From the NCBI GenBank assembly GCA_900544075.1, contig UQTJ01000008.1:39623-103622 (forward strand): a DNA stretch of 64,000 nt, given 5' to 3'. The notes under the pieces were generated by a model that ran no database searches, was not told the origin of the DNA, and saw only the letters and a list, made by a program, of their open reading frames with translations. This DNA is from an uncultured Bacteroides sp. Lineage in GTDB: Bacteria; Bacteroidota; Bacteroidia; Bacteroidales; Bacteroidaceae. Position numbers and translations under genes: made by a program. The stretch's first letter is position 1; every line of letters begins with the position of its first letter. Shown piece by piece: positions 35,056 through 44,179 of the stretch.

Positions 35056-35090
35056 AAGGGTGAGGGCGTTTGTTCTCACCCTTTGTTTCT
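35056..35090 (+). terminator. Rho-independent terminator after glsB
   Basis: AAGGGTGAG (35056-35064) pairs with CTCACCCTT (35075-35083) over a 10-base loop, followed by TGTTTCTTT, about 120 bases past the glsB stop. Confidence 0.75.
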
Positions 35091-35116
35091 TTATAGCCCA
35101 CTTAATAATCAATAAG

Positions 35117-35147
35117 GTTGAATATTGAAAACAAAATTTTATCTTTG
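35117..35147 (+). promoter_or_regulatory. Promoter of dgt
   Basis: TATCTTTG at 35140-35147 is a perfect -7 octamer, with GTTG at 35117-35120 (19-base spacer, one mismatch to TTTG). The dgt start follows 20 bases later. Confidence 0.6.
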
Positions 35148-35167
35148 CACCAATAAATCATCCTATT

Positions 35168-36499
35168 ATGAATTGGAAACAACTAATATCCAATAAACGT
35201 CTCGGCCTTGAGCATCTGCATGAGGCAAGGAAAGACGACAGAACTGAGTTTCAGCGCGACTATGACCGGTTGATTTTCTCAGCACCATTCAGGAGGCTGC
35301 AGAACAAGACGCAGGTGTTTCCGTTGCCTGGAAGTGTGTTTGTACATAACAGGCTTACGCACAGTTTAGAGGTGGCCTGTGTGGGTCGCTCCTTAGGCAA
35401 CGAAGTATCCCGTCTTCTGTTGCGCCGAAGTCCCGGTTTGGCAGAAACGCATATAGGCGAGGCGGGCGCCATAGTGTCGGCGGCATGTCTGGCTCACGAC
35501 CTGGGCAATCCGCCTTTCGGACATTCGGGCGAGAAGGCTATAGCGACGTACTTTACAGAGGGAAAGGGGATGAACCTCCGCGAGAGGCTGACGCGCGAGC
35601 AGTGGAGCGACATAACGAACTTCGAGGGGAATGCCAATGCTTTCCGCCTGCTTACCCACCAGTTCAGGGGGCGAAGGCCGGGAGGGTTCGTGATGACGTA
35701 TTCCACACTGGCGTCGATAGTGAAATATCCGTATGCGTCGGTACTGGCCGGGGGGAAGCAGAAGTTCGGCTTCTTCATGAGCGAGCAGAAGGAGTTCGAG
35801 AAGATAGCGGCGGAACTCGGAATAAAGAGGCTGAGCGCTGAGGGCGAGGCGGCACGATACGTGAGGCATCCGTTAGTGTACCTGGTGGAGGCGGCGGACG
35901 ACATCTGCTATCAGATGATGGACATAGAGGATGCGTACAGGCTGAAGATTCTGGACACGGAGCAGACGAAGCGGCTCTACCGCGGATTCATGGACCCTGA
36001 GAGGGCGAGGCGCGCGGAGGAGGTGTGCAGGATGGTGGCGGACGAGAACGAGCAGATAGCGTATCTCAGGAGTGTGGCCATAGGGGTGATGGTGAAGGAA
36101 TGTACGCGGGTGTTTGTGGAGAACGAGGAGAGTATCCTGAAGGGGACGTTCCGGGGTACGCTCGTGGGGAGGATGGACGAGAGGGCGAAACGGGCGTACG
36201 AGGACTGTTCGGAGGTGGCATACAGCAGGATTTACCGCTCGAAGGAGGTGGTGGACGTGGAGCTGGCCGGATACAGGGTGATGTCGACTCTGACGGACCT
36301 GATGATAGAGGCGGTGATGAATCCGGAGAAGGCGTACTCGAGGCTGCTGATAAACAGGGTGTCTGCACAGTATGACGTGGCGGCGCCGACACTCTACGGA
36401 CGGATTATGGCTGTGCTGGACTATATATCGGGAATGACGGATGTGTATGCGCTGGACCTGTACAGGAAGATTAACGGGAACAGTCTGCCGGCGGTGTGA
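35168..36499 (+). CDS. dgt: Deoxyguanosinetriphosphate triphosphohydrolase-like protein (dGTPase)
   Basis: HD-domain phosphohydrolase that cleaves dNTPs to nucleoside and triphosphate, trimming the dNTP pool. The metal site is visible as H65 (NRLTHSLEVA), H110-D111 (AHDLGNPPFGHSGE) and a later Asp. 443 residues, normal for the family. The start follows a clean promoter. Base usage changes inside the gene: the first 200 bases resemble the AT-rich genes to the left, the rest is markedly GC-rich with many AGG, GCG and CTG codons, a style that continues through dut and the TPR gene. Confidence 0.92.
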   Translation: MNWKQLISNKRLGLEHLHEARKDDRTEFQRDYDRLIFSAPFRRLQNKTQVFPLPGSVFVHNRLTHSLEVACVGRSLGNEVSRLLLRRSPGLAETHIGEAGAIVSAACLAHDLGNPPFGHSGEKAIATYFTEGKGMNLRERLTREQWSDITNFEGNANAFRLLTHQFRGRRPGGFVMTYSTLASIVKYPYASVLAGGKQKFGFFMSEQKEFEKIAAELGIKRLSAEGEAARYVRHPLVYLVEAADDICYQMMDIEDAYRLKILDTEQTKRLYRGFMDPERARRAEEVCRMVADENEQIAYLRSVAIGVMVKECTRVFVENEESILKGTFRGTLVGRMDERAKRAYEDCSEVAYSRIYRSKEVVDVELAGYRVMSTLTDLMIEAVMNPEKAYSRLLINRVSAQYDVAAPTLYGRIMAVLDYISGMTDVYALDLYRKINGNSLPAV

Positions 36500-36502
36500 G
36501 GA

Positions 36503-36612
36503 TAATTAATAATGAAAAATTAAAAATTAATAACCGAAGGTCAGCGAAGCTAATTAAGAACTGAAGGTCAGCTAAGCTGATTAATAATGGGAAACCGGTG
36601 GAGCTGACTGAA
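36503..36612. repeat. Dispersed mosaic repeat, two tandem motif copies
   Basis: AT-rich arm AATTAATAATGAAAAATTAA, then two copies of the motif GAACCGAAGGTCAGCGAAGC (36532-36555 without the leading G, and 36558-36582 as a variant), 26 bases apart, and a decayed third. It fills the gap between dgt and dut. Confidence 0.75.
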
Positions 36613-36650
36613 TAAAAATATGTTTTTCTGTCAAAAAAAAACTCAAACAT

Positions 36651-37085
36651 ATGAAAATCAGAATAGTAAACAAGTCAAAACATGAGTTGCCGCAGTATGC
36701 AACTCCTCTTTCGGCAGGCCTTGACCTGCGTGCGAATATCGATTCTCCTATCATCCTCGGGCCTATGGAGCGTTGCCTGGTGCCTACGGGGCTTTTCATG
36801 GCTCTGCCGGCAGGATATGAAGCTCAGGTGCGCCCTCGTAGCGGACTGGCTCTGAAGAAGGGCATCACGGTGCTGAACAGTCCGGGAACGATTGATGCGG
36901 ACTACAGGGGCGAGGTGTGTATCATCCTTGTGAATCTCTCTACAGAACCTTTCACGATAGAGGATGGCGAACGTGTGGCCCAGATGGTGATAGCGCGCCA
37001 CGAACAGGCGGAATGGGAAGTGACGGACGTCCTGGACGAAACGGAACGCGGAGAAGGGGGATTCGGACATAGCGGGAGGAAATGA
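36651..37085 (+). CDS. dut: Deoxyuridine 5'-triphosphate nucleotidohydrolase (dUTPase)
   Basis: Hydrolyses dUTP to dUMP, supplying thymidylate synthesis and keeping uracil out of DNA; trimeric cytosolic enzyme. Five family motifs are visible in 144 residues: AGLDLRAN, RPRSGLALKKGI, GTIDADYRGEV, GERVAQMVIAR and the flexible C-terminal RGEGGFGHSG. It overlaps the start of the TPR gene by four bases, so the two are translated together. Placed with dgt, it makes a small nucleotide-pool neighbourhood. Confidence 0.96.
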   Translation: MKIRIVNKSKHELPQYATPLSAGLDLRANIDSPIILGPMERCLVPTGLFMALPAGYEAQVRPRSGLALKKGITVLNSPGTIDADYRGEVCIILVNLSTEPFTIEDGERVAQMVIARHEQAEWEVTDVLDETERGEGGFGHSGRK

Positions 37086-38869
37086 AAATGTACTATATAC
37101 TGTTGTTTTTACTCCTCTTCCTCTCCTCATGCGGAACCCTCAGGAACAGGGAGCGTGCGGCGGACAAGGCGGCGACGGAGCTCGAGGACCCGCTGACGTA
37201 CGGGGAGCGCAGGAAGTTTGACTATTATTTTCTCGAAGCGGTGCGCATGAAGCAGAAGGGCGACTATGATGCTGCCTTCGAGCTGTACGGCCGCTGTCTG
37301 GAGATTTATCCCGGCTCGGCTGCAGTGCTGTATGAGCTGTCGCAGTTCTATATGTTCCTTGGGCAGGAGCAGAAGGGCGAGGAAGCTCTGAAGCAGGCTG
37401 TGCGCAGGGACGACGGCAATTTCTGGTATAAGCAGACGCTGGCATCGTATTATCAGCAGAAGCAGGACTGGCTGAAGGCTATCACCGTATATGAGGACAT
37501 GGCGCAGATATTTCCGGCAAGGCTTGAACCGCTGCTCTCGCTGGCGGACCTGTACGGAAGGACGAAGAGTTATGACCGCCTGGTGGCTACGCTGGACCGC
37601 ATAGAGGAGCTGGACGGGAAGTCGGAACAGATAAGCATGGAGAAGTTCAGGGCGTATCTGCAGATGGACAATATGGAGAAGGCGTTCGGCGAGATTCAGT
37701 CGCTCACGGACGAATATCCGTACGATATGCGCTACAGGACGGTGATGGGTGATATGTATCTCTCCGTGGGGCGCAACGACGAGGCGCTGAAGGTGTACAG
37801 CGAGATTCTGAAGGAGGAACCGGACTATGCGCCGGCCATGATTTCGCTGGCCTCGTATTATCAGAAAACGGGGCAGGACAGCCTGTATGCGGTGCAGACA
37901 GATTCTATCCTGGTGAACGAGAATGTGGAGCCGGGGGTGAAGATGAACTTCATGAGGCAGCTGATTCTGAAATCGGAACAGACGGACAGGGACAGCACGA
38001 AGATTATCGGCCTGTTCGAGAAGATGATGGGCAGAAAGCAGACTACGGCGGACGTGGCGATGCTCTATGCGCAGTATTTGATATCGAAGAAGATGGAGAA
38101 GGAATCGGTGCCGGTGCTCGACAGGGTGTTGAGCATCGACCCGGAGAACAAGCCGGCGAGGCTGCAGCTGCTGAGTTATGCCATCAGCAGGAACGACCCG
38201 GACGAGGTGATTCGTGTGGCGGAACCTGCCTTAGTGTACAGTCCTGACGCGATGGAGTTCTATTATTATCTCGGGATGGCTCACTATCAGAAGGAGCAGA
38301 CGGACAAGGCGCTGGAGGTGTTCCGCAAGGGAGTGCAGCAGATAAACGGGAAGAGCGACAAGGGGATAGCATCGGATTTCTATTCTATCCTTGGCGACCT
38401 GTATCATCAGCGCGAGATGAAGGCGGAGGCATATGCGGCATACGATTCGTCGCTGGTGTATAATCCGAAGAACATCAATACACTGAACAATTATGCGTAT
38501 TATCTGTCGGTGGAACGCACTGACCTCGACAAGGCGGAGGAGATGAGCTTCATCACCGTGAAGGAGGAACCGGAGAACGCGACGTATCTGGACACGTATG
38601 CGTGGATTCTGTTCGAGAAGGGCAGGTACACGGAGGCGCGTATCTACATAGAACAGGCCATGAGGAACGGCGGCGACAAGAGTCAGGTGATAGTGGAACA
38701 TTGCGGCGATATCTACTTCAAGCTCGGCGAGAAGGAGAAGGCCGTGGAGATGTGGAAAAAGGCTCTGACGATAGAGGAACCGACGGACGAAGGAACCGTG
38801 CCACGACCCGAAAAGGAGATTAAGAGGCTGAAGAGGAAGGTGGCGCTGAAGAGATACTTGGAGAATTAA
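37082..38869 (+). CDS. TPR-repeat lipoprotein
   Basis: A 595-residue predicted lipoprotein: MKMYYILLFLLLFLSSC gives a signal peptide with the lipobox cysteine at residue 17. The rest is nearly all tetratricopeptide repeats, clearest at 50-115, 205-270, 325-470 and 510-580 (for example GDYDAAFELYGRCLEIYPGS). Such proteins act as scaffolds at the periplasmic or outer membrane face; no enzyme activity is implied. In Bacteroidetes this gene type is commonly followed by a DUF4292 lipoprotein and an M23/EnvC gene, as here. Its stop codon lies at the edge of an AT-rich dispersed repeat. Confidence 0.85.
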   Translation: MKMYYILLFLLLFLSSCGTLRNRERAADKAATELEDPLTYGERRKFDYYFLEAVRMKQKGDYDAAFELYGRCLEIYPGSAAVLYELSQFYMFLGQEQKGEEALKQAVRRDDGNFWYKQTLASYYQQKQDWLKAITVYEDMAQIFPARLEPLLSLADLYGRTKSYDRLVATLDRIEELDGKSEQISMEKFRAYLQMDNMEKAFGEIQSLTDEYPYDMRYRTVMGDMYLSVGRNDEALKVYSEILKEEPDYAPAMISLASYYQKTGQDSLYAVQTDSILVNENVEPGVKMNFMRQLILKSEQTDRDSTKIIGLFEKMMGRKQTTADVAMLYAQYLISKKMEKESVPVLDRVLSIDPENKPARLQLLSYAISRNDPDEVIRVAEPALVYSPDAMEFYYYLGMAHYQKEQTDKALEVFRKGVQQINGKSDKGIASDFYSILGDLYHQREMKAEAYAAYDSSLVYNPKNINTLNNYAYYLSVERTDLDKAEEMSFITVKEEPENATYLDTYAWILFEKGRYTEARIYIEQAMRNGGDKSQVIVEHCGDIYFKLGEKEKAVEMWKKALTIEEPTDEGTVPRPEKEIKRLKRKVALKRYLEN

Positions 38870-39131
38870 CAATTAAAAATTAACAATTAAAAATTGCCTT
38901 CCGGACGGGTGATGAATTGAAACCCTCCAATCATTATTAATTAGCTATGCCGGCCGTTAATTCTTAATTAGCTACGCTGACCATTGGTTCTTAATTGAAT
39001 ATCCCCTCTCATTCTTAATTTTTAATTCTTAATTTTTAATTGAATCCCCCTCTCATTCTTAATTTTTAATTATTAATTTTTAATTGAATCCCCCCCCTCA
39101 TTCTTAATTATTAATTTTTAATTCTTAATTG
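38868..39131. repeat. Dispersed mosaic repeat block, longest in the window
   Basis: About 260 bases without coding content. It contains runs of AATTAAAAATTAACAATT, two inverted motif copies (38939-38963 and 38966-38990, complement of the GAACCGAAGG motif), and three tandem units of about 48-50 bases of the form TTGAATCCCCCTCTCATTC plus TTAATTTTTAATT arms (about 38995-39131). Confidence 0.8.
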
Positions 39132-39136
39132 ATAAC

Positions 39137-40012
39137 GTGGCAAAACGAATAATAATCCCCCTTTTCCTCATAGCACTCCTGCTTACGGGATGCTCAACAT
39201 CGAGGAATGCGCTCCGGAACACCGTGATAGGCGGTCTTTCGGGCACAGAGTATATGGAGAAAGTGATAGAGTGGACTCCGCAGAGAGAGAATCTGACGGC
39301 ACGTACACGTGTGCAACTGAATATGGGAAGCGAATCATCGTCCGTGTCGGTGAATGCCAATATGCGCATCCGGCGCGGAGAGCTTATACGCCTGAGCGTG
39401 GCGCCGGTATTGGGTATAGAGGTGGCGCGCATGGATATCACTCCCAAAGGCGTGTTGGTGATAGACAGGATGAACAGGCGGTATGTGGAGATTGGCTTTG
39501 CCGAAGTGGCCGATATAATGAAGGTGGAGGTGGACTTCAATGCGTTGCAGTCGCTGTTCCTCAACGAGATATTCCTGCCGGGCAGGGAGAGTCTGACGGT
39601 GGAGGATGCCGTTAAGTTCGACCTCAGCGAACAGGACGGAAGGGCGCATCTGCAAGTGAAGGATTCGCGTTCTCAGATGAAGGATTCACGCTCTCAGGCG
39701 AAAGCTGCAAGGCGCATGAACTACAGCTTCTTTACCTCTGCCATGGACGGACGCCTGGAGGAAACGGTGATATCGCTGAAGGACCTGCCGTATGCACTGC
39801 ATTGCCGCTACACGGACTTTACGATGGTGGGCAGCGACGTATTTCCGCAGTCGATAGAGCTGACTCCGGAAGGAACACAGAAGAAATATTCGTTGGGACT
39901 GAAACTCTCACGCATCGGAACGGACTCCGGTTGGGATGCAAAATCGGAAGTACCGGCCAAATATAGGAAAATGACGGTGCAGGAGGTGATACAATTAATA
40001 ATTAAAAATTAA
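39137..40012 (+). CDS. DUF4292 lipoprotein
   Basis: A 291-residue predicted lipoprotein: MAKRIIIPLFLIALLLTGC gives a signal peptide with the lipobox cysteine at residue 19. The body (about 45-285) matches the layout of DUF4292, a beta-rich fold related to LolA/LolB-like outer membrane proteins, with the typical RGELIRLSVAPVLGIEVARM and DFNALQSLFLNEIF stretches. Function is not established. It sits between the TPR lipoprotein and the EnvC-like protein, the usual Bacteroidetes order. The last residues, QLIIKN, and the stop come from an AT-rich dispersed repeat. Confidence 0.85.
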   Translation: MAKRIIIPLFLIALLLTGCSTSRNALRNTVIGGLSGTEYMEKVIEWTPQRENLTARTRVQLNMGSESSSVSVNANMRIRRGELIRLSVAPVLGIEVARMDITPKGVLVIDRMNRRYVEIGFAEVADIMKVEVDFNALQSLFLNEIFLPGRESLTVEDAVKFDLSEQDGRAHLQVKDSRSQMKDSRSQAKAARRMNYSFFTSAMDGRLEETVISLKDLPYALHCRYTDFTMVGSDVFPQSIELTPEGTQKKYSLGLKLSRIGTDSGWDAKSEVPAKYRKMTVQEVIQLIIKN

Positions 40013-40048
40013 TAATGAAGAACTGAAGGCCGGCGAAACTGATTAATG
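39990..40048. repeat. Dispersed mosaic repeat after the DUF4292 gene
   Basis: AATTAATAATTAAAAATT arm followed by a motif copy (40020-40044, GAACTGAAGGCCGGCGAAAC). It overlaps the end of the DUF4292 reading frame. Confidence 0.75.
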
Positions 40049-40130
40049 ATATATTTAAGACATAAGTACAAAATAAAAAATATACTTTTATGTAATTCTG
40101 TCTAAAAACAAAGAAACATGTCAATTCATA

Positions 40131-41513
40131 ATGAATAACCATAAGCTCAACATAGTTAAACTCACAAAATCATCCGGATGGCAGCCTTCTCACCTGAGAA
40201 GACTCGTCACCCTGTCAGTTATCATCATGTTTCTCTTGCTCCCGCTGCAGTGGGCATACCCCCAGTCGACATCGAAAATCCGTCAGCTGGAGAAAGAGCG
40301 TAACGAACTCCACAAAAGGATAAACGAATCGGAATCGCTCCTTCAGTCGGCCGGCAAGGACGTGAAAAGCCAGTTGGACAATCTGGCCCTCATCAGCGGA
40401 CAGATAGAGGAACGTCGCAAGTATCTGACGGCCGTGCAAAGGGATGTGAACAGTATTCAACAGGAGATAAACCGCCTGGAGAACGAGCTTAAGCAGCTCG
40501 GTGGGGAACTGAAGACGAAGCAGGACAGATATGAGGAATCGCTCAGGTATCTGCATCGCAACAGCTCGATACAGGAGAAACTGATGTTTGTCTTCTCGGC
40601 CGACAATCTGAGCCAAATGTACAGACGATTGCGCTACGTGCGCCAGTATGCCGAGTTTCAGCGCAGAAAGGGCGAGGAGATAAAGTCCAAGCAGGAGGAG
40701 ATAAAGGACAAGAAGAAGGTGACCGAGGAAACGTATGTGGCCAAGGTGGAACTGCTCAGGCATCAGGAGCAGGAGAAGAAGAAACTCGAGGCGCAGGAGG
40801 CGGAGAGAAAGAAACTGCTTGCATCGATGCAGAAGAAACAGATTCAGATTCGTGGAGAACTGAACAAACAGCGCAAGGCCGCAGACAGGCTGAACGCGGA
40901 GATTGACCGCCTGATAGCCATCGAAATGGAGGCAGCAAGGAAAAGGGCTGAGGAGGAACGCAGAAGGAAGGCCGAAGAGGAACGTCGCAGAAAAGCGCAG
41001 GTGAACAGCTCCGGTAAAGGACAGCAGGACAGCGAAGTGGAGAAGAAAAGGAGTGCTGAACCGATGGAGCGTTTCAATATGAATGAGGACGACCGTAAAC
41101 TGGCCGGCACCTTCGAAAAGAACAAGGGCAGGTTGCCTGTGCCTGTCACAGGGCCGTACGTCGTGGTGGGACACTACGGGCAGTATCAGGTGGAGGGCCT
41201 CAGAAACGTGCGCCTCGACAACAAGGGTATCGACATAAAGGCGAGGGAAGGAGCTATGGCAAGGACGGTGTTCGACGGCGAAGTGACTGCCGTGTTCCAG
41301 TACAACGGTCTGGCCAACGTCCTTGTGCGCCACGGCAGCTATATCTCTGTGTATTGCAATCTGCAGTCGGTGATAGTGAGGCAGGGCAGTGTGCTCAAGG
41401 CCCGTGATGTCCTCGGACAGATTCATACGGATGCCGACGGAAATACGGTGCTGCACTTCCAGCTCAGAAAGGAAACCGTGAAGCTCAATCCGGAGCTTTG
41501 GATTGGCAGGTGA
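40131..41513 (+). CDS. Murein hydrolase activator, EnvC-like (coiled coil plus degenerate M23 domain)
   Basis: Predicted periplasmic activator of cell-wall amidases at division. After an N-terminal signal/anchor (about 27-45) come two long coiled coils (about 50-130 and 180-300) and a C-terminal LytM/M23 domain (about 335-460). The zinc ligands of active M23 peptidases are not intact: the expected H-x3-D site reads NKGID and the H-x-H site reads LHFQL. Loss of zinc ligands is the hallmark of EnvC-type activators. It closes the dut-TPR-DUF4292 series. Not named envC because no amidase is seen nearby. Confidence 0.85.
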   Translation: MNNHKLNIVKLTKSSGWQPSHLRRLVTLSVIIMFLLLPLQWAYPQSTSKIRQLEKERNELHKRINESESLLQSAGKDVKSQLDNLALISGQIEERRKYLTAVQRDVNSIQQEINRLENELKQLGGELKTKQDRYEESLRYLHRNSSIQEKLMFVFSADNLSQMYRRLRYVRQYAEFQRRKGEEIKSKQEEIKDKKKVTEETYVAKVELLRHQEQEKKKLEAQEAERKKLLASMQKKQIQIRGELNKQRKAADRLNAEIDRLIAIEMEAARKRAEEERRRKAEEERRRKAQVNSSGKGQQDSEVEKKRSAEPMERFNMNEDDRKLAGTFEKNKGRLPVPVTGPYVVVGHYGQYQVEGLRNVRLDNKGIDIKAREGAMARTVFDGEVTAVFQYNGLANVLVRHGSYISVYCNLQSVIVRQGSVLKARDVLGQIHTDADGNTVLHFQLRKETVKLNPELWIGR

Positions 41514-41521
41514 GAAAAGGA

Positions 41522-44083
41522 TTACCTCTGTAGAATCTCCGGTATGTCTTTTGCTATATCTATTATAGTATATGCATGGCGGCATGTCTCTTCGTGGTCT
41601 GTGGCTTTCCCTTTGTGCTCGTCAAGCCACTGCAGGGCAGGGATGGCATCGCGTGCCTCTATCATTATGAATGTGGGCAGCATCTTGTGTGCTATGGCGC
41701 AGATGGCGTTCGTGTCGTGAGCTGCTATGGCATCTTCCATCTTCCTGATGTTTCTTTTAGTTTCTTCGGCAAAAGTGGATAGTATTTCTCTTGCCGCTTC
41801 TTCATCGTCCATGGAGAACTCTGTGAGGCGGGAGAAGTTGAAACGGGAAGTATTTCCGGAGATAATGCTGCTGTCTGCTTCGATGTCTTTAATCTCAGAC
41901 TTCTCTTCTGTGATTGTTTCTTTTGTGCTTATATCTTCTGTGACAATATCTTCTGCGTCTTTATCTTCTGTGCCTGTTCCTGTCATCTCTTCATCACAAT
42001 TCAGCGTCCGGCTCAGAATGTGCATGATATCTTTTCGGCTGAAAGGCTTTCGCAGTACTGCTGCAAAACCACGGCTGCGGAACCCGTCGTCGTCTGGTAC
42101 GGCACGGGCTGTTATAGCTACCACCGGAATGGCGGCAGCTTGTTCCTCAGGCATATTGCGCAGTGTTTCTAACAGGCTGAAACCGTCCATGGCCGGCATC
42201 TGTATGTCAGTGAAGAGGATATCAAACTTCTCCTCTCTTATCCGTTCGAATACTTCGTCAGGCTGCTGACAGCATACTATGGTTTCTATTATCTCCTTGT
42301 CCGCTTTGTTCAGACTGAGGAGCATGTCGCGCGTTAGTTGCAGCTGGATGCGGTCGTCGTCGATAAGGAGAATACGCAGATTGGCGGCGGTTGGGTAGGG
42401 GAGGGGAGTGTGATGGGTAAATGACGGCAGTGGCATGACAACACTGAAGCGGCTGCCTTGTCCCGGAGTGCTGTCCACGCTGATTTGTCCGTTCTGAAGC
42501 TCAACCAACTTGCGTGTGATAGACAGTCCGAGGCCGAATCCTTCCTGTCCCTGTGCTCCCGGAAGACGGGTGAACTCATTGAATATCTTTCCCTGCTCGG
42601 CCTCTGTCATGCCGCAGCCGGTATCTTCTACACTGAATGAAAAGCGTACGCCCGAGTAATCGGCTGTGAGGGTTATGCTGCCTTCTGCTGTAAACTTAAG
42701 GGCGTTCGAAAGCAGATTCTCCACTATCTGCCGTATGCGGAACGGGTCGCCTTCGAGAGTCAGATCGTGCGCCATGTCCGATGCATATCTCAGGGTGATA
42801 CCTTTCTTCTCGGCGAGAGGGAGAAAGCTGTTGTATATCTCTTCAAGCAGTCGGTACGGGCGGAAAGCTACAGGATTAAGGTCCATCTTCCCTGCCTCCA
42901 GGCGGTGATAGTCAAGCAGCGAAGTGACAAGAGCCAACAGATGCTGTGCGGAACTCTTCATGTTTTCTAAATAGAACATCTGACGCTTGTCGGTGATAAG
43001 ACGCTCCAGGAGGTCGGTATATCCTATGATGGAGCCTGCCGGAGCCTTGATGTCGTGTGTGATGGTAAGCATCAGCTTCTCGCGTGCCCGGAGCAGGTCT
43101 TCGGCATAGTCGCGTGCCTTTTCCAACTCGCGGCGGTAGTGGTAGCTGCGTGTCAGGTCGCGCCATATAATGGTGAAGAACACCAGTACCAGGATGATGG
43201 CCGCCACTGAGATACCCGCCATGGCGAGTGCGGCTTCGCGGCGTATCGACTGCTCGTGATACATTCGTGCGGCAAGCGCGGCCTGTTCGTCCTGCTCTAT
43301 ACTCTCAAGAAGCTGGTTGACGCGGCGGCTCAGGTGGCTGCCGGCTATCTTCAGGCGGTTTATTCTGTAGCTCAGTGTGCGCAGCTCGTCCTGGCGCGTC
43401 TGAAACACCTTGTCCTGTATGCCTGACAGCATCGAAGCTATTGTGTCCACCGGGCTGAACACCTGGTCTATCGTGTCGGTGAATACCTCTTCCACCACGT
43501 TGCTCACCTCAGTGGAGTCCGCCTTCTCGGGTGCAAACACATCAGCCAGGCGACGGAAGAACCCTTTCGGCTCGTGGTGTATGGTGTATGTGTTATGGTG
43601 GGTCACTACACGGCGGCGTACGTGGCTCTTGGTTATGAGAGAGTCGTGTTCGTGAAGCAGACTGTCCAATTGCTTTCGGTATATGATGTCGGTAGGAGTG
43701 GTGCGCATCGCTTCCAACACTGCCAGCATATTTCGCTCCTTGTCGCGCAGAAGTATCTTAACCGTGTCTATACGTGCCTGCTGTACGGAGTCCGTAAGCA
43801 GCGTGCGGAGAGTGTCGATTGAGAGATGCACCTTTTTCATCGCCTTGGTGTATAGCCACAGCTCGTTCGAGTCGCCTGTACGCAGTGCCTGCCCTATCAC
43901 CTCTGTTTCATACAGTCGGCTGATAATGTTGTGGGTAGTGCGTCGGCGGTTATAGATGCTTTCCTCCAGACCCGTAGGCTGTGTCAGGAGGTTCATCTGT
44001 TTATACACGTAACCTATGGCTCCCAAAAGGAGAATGATAAGCACTATATATCCGAAAGCTAATTTAGACTTGGTAGAGAACAT
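41522..44083 (-). CDS. Hybrid sensor histidine kinase (HisKA-HATPase-REC-Hpt)
   Basis: Membrane sensor that can carry out a whole phosphorelay within one protein. 853 residues: membrane segment at about 7-27; extracytoplasmic domain (about 28-285) with coiled-coil stretches; second membrane segment (about 287-310); HisKA with His343 in ITHDIKAPAG; HATPase with NLLSNALKFT and the G boxes; receiver domain with Asp626 in ILFTDIQMP; C-terminal Hpt with His799 in IAHKMLPTF. No DNA-binding output and no response regulator gene lie nearby, so it must signal to a protein encoded elsewhere. A low-complexity Thr/Glu/Asp linker (about 695-735) joins REC and Hpt. Confidence 0.93.
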   Translation of the reverse strand: MFSTKSKLAFGYIVLIILLLGAIGYVYKQMNLLTQPTGLEESIYNRRRTTHNIISRLYETEVIGQALRTGDSNELWLYTKAMKKVHLSIDTLRTLLTDSVQQARIDTVKILLRDKERNMLAVLEAMRTTPTDIIYRKQLDSLLHEHDSLITKSHVRRRVVTHHNTYTIHHEPKGFFRRLADVFAPEKADSTEVSNVVEEVFTDTIDQVFSPVDTIASMLSGIQDKVFQTRQDELRTLSYRINRLKIAGSHLSRRVNQLLESIEQDEQAALAARMYHEQSIRREAALAMAGISVAAIILVLVFFTIIWRDLTRSYHYRRELEKARDYAEDLLRAREKLMLTITHDIKAPAGSIIGYTDLLERLITDKRQMFYLENMKSSAQHLLALVTSLLDYHRLEAGKMDLNPVAFRPYRLLEEIYNSFLPLAEKKGITLRYASDMAHDLTLEGDPFRIRQIVENLLSNALKFTAEGSITLTADYSGVRFSFSVEDTGCGMTEAEQGKIFNEFTRLPGAQGQEGFGLGLSITRKLVELQNGQISVDSTPGQGSRFSVVMPLPSFTHHTPLPYPTAANLRILLIDDDRIQLQLTRDMLLSLNKADKEIIETIVCCQQPDEVFERIREEKFDILFTDIQMPAMDGFSLLETLRNMPEEQAAAIPVVAITARAVPDDDGFRSRGFAAVLRKPFSRKDIMHILSRTLNCDEEMTGTGTEDKDAEDIVTEDISTKETITEEKSEIKDIEADSSIISGNTSRFNFSRLTEFSMDDEEAAREILSTFAEETKRNIRKMEDAIAAHDTNAICAIAHKMLPTFIMIEARDAIPALQWLDEHKGKATDHEETCRHAYTIIDIAKDIPEILQR

Positions 44084-44091
44084 GGAAGGAA

Positions 44092-44141
44092 TTAATAATT
44101 AAAAATTAATAATTAAGAACCGAAGGTCAGCGAGGCTAAAC
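44092..44141. repeat. Dispersed mosaic repeat upstream of the histidine kinase
   Basis: AATTAATAATTAAAAATT arm with a motif copy at 44117-44141 (GAACCGAAGGTCAGCGAGGC). It starts within nine bases of the kinase start codon, displacing or replacing its native leader. Confidence 0.75.
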
Positions 44142-44179
44142 TTACGAACTTAAAAACTTATAGCGAAAATGTCTTGCTA

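Noticed and set aside
40215..41585. 456-codon open frame on the minus strand opposite the EnvC-like gene
   Set aside because: It is a complementary shadow of a highly charged coiled-coil gene (Lys/Glu codons read as Leu/Phe); no start signal or family resemblance.
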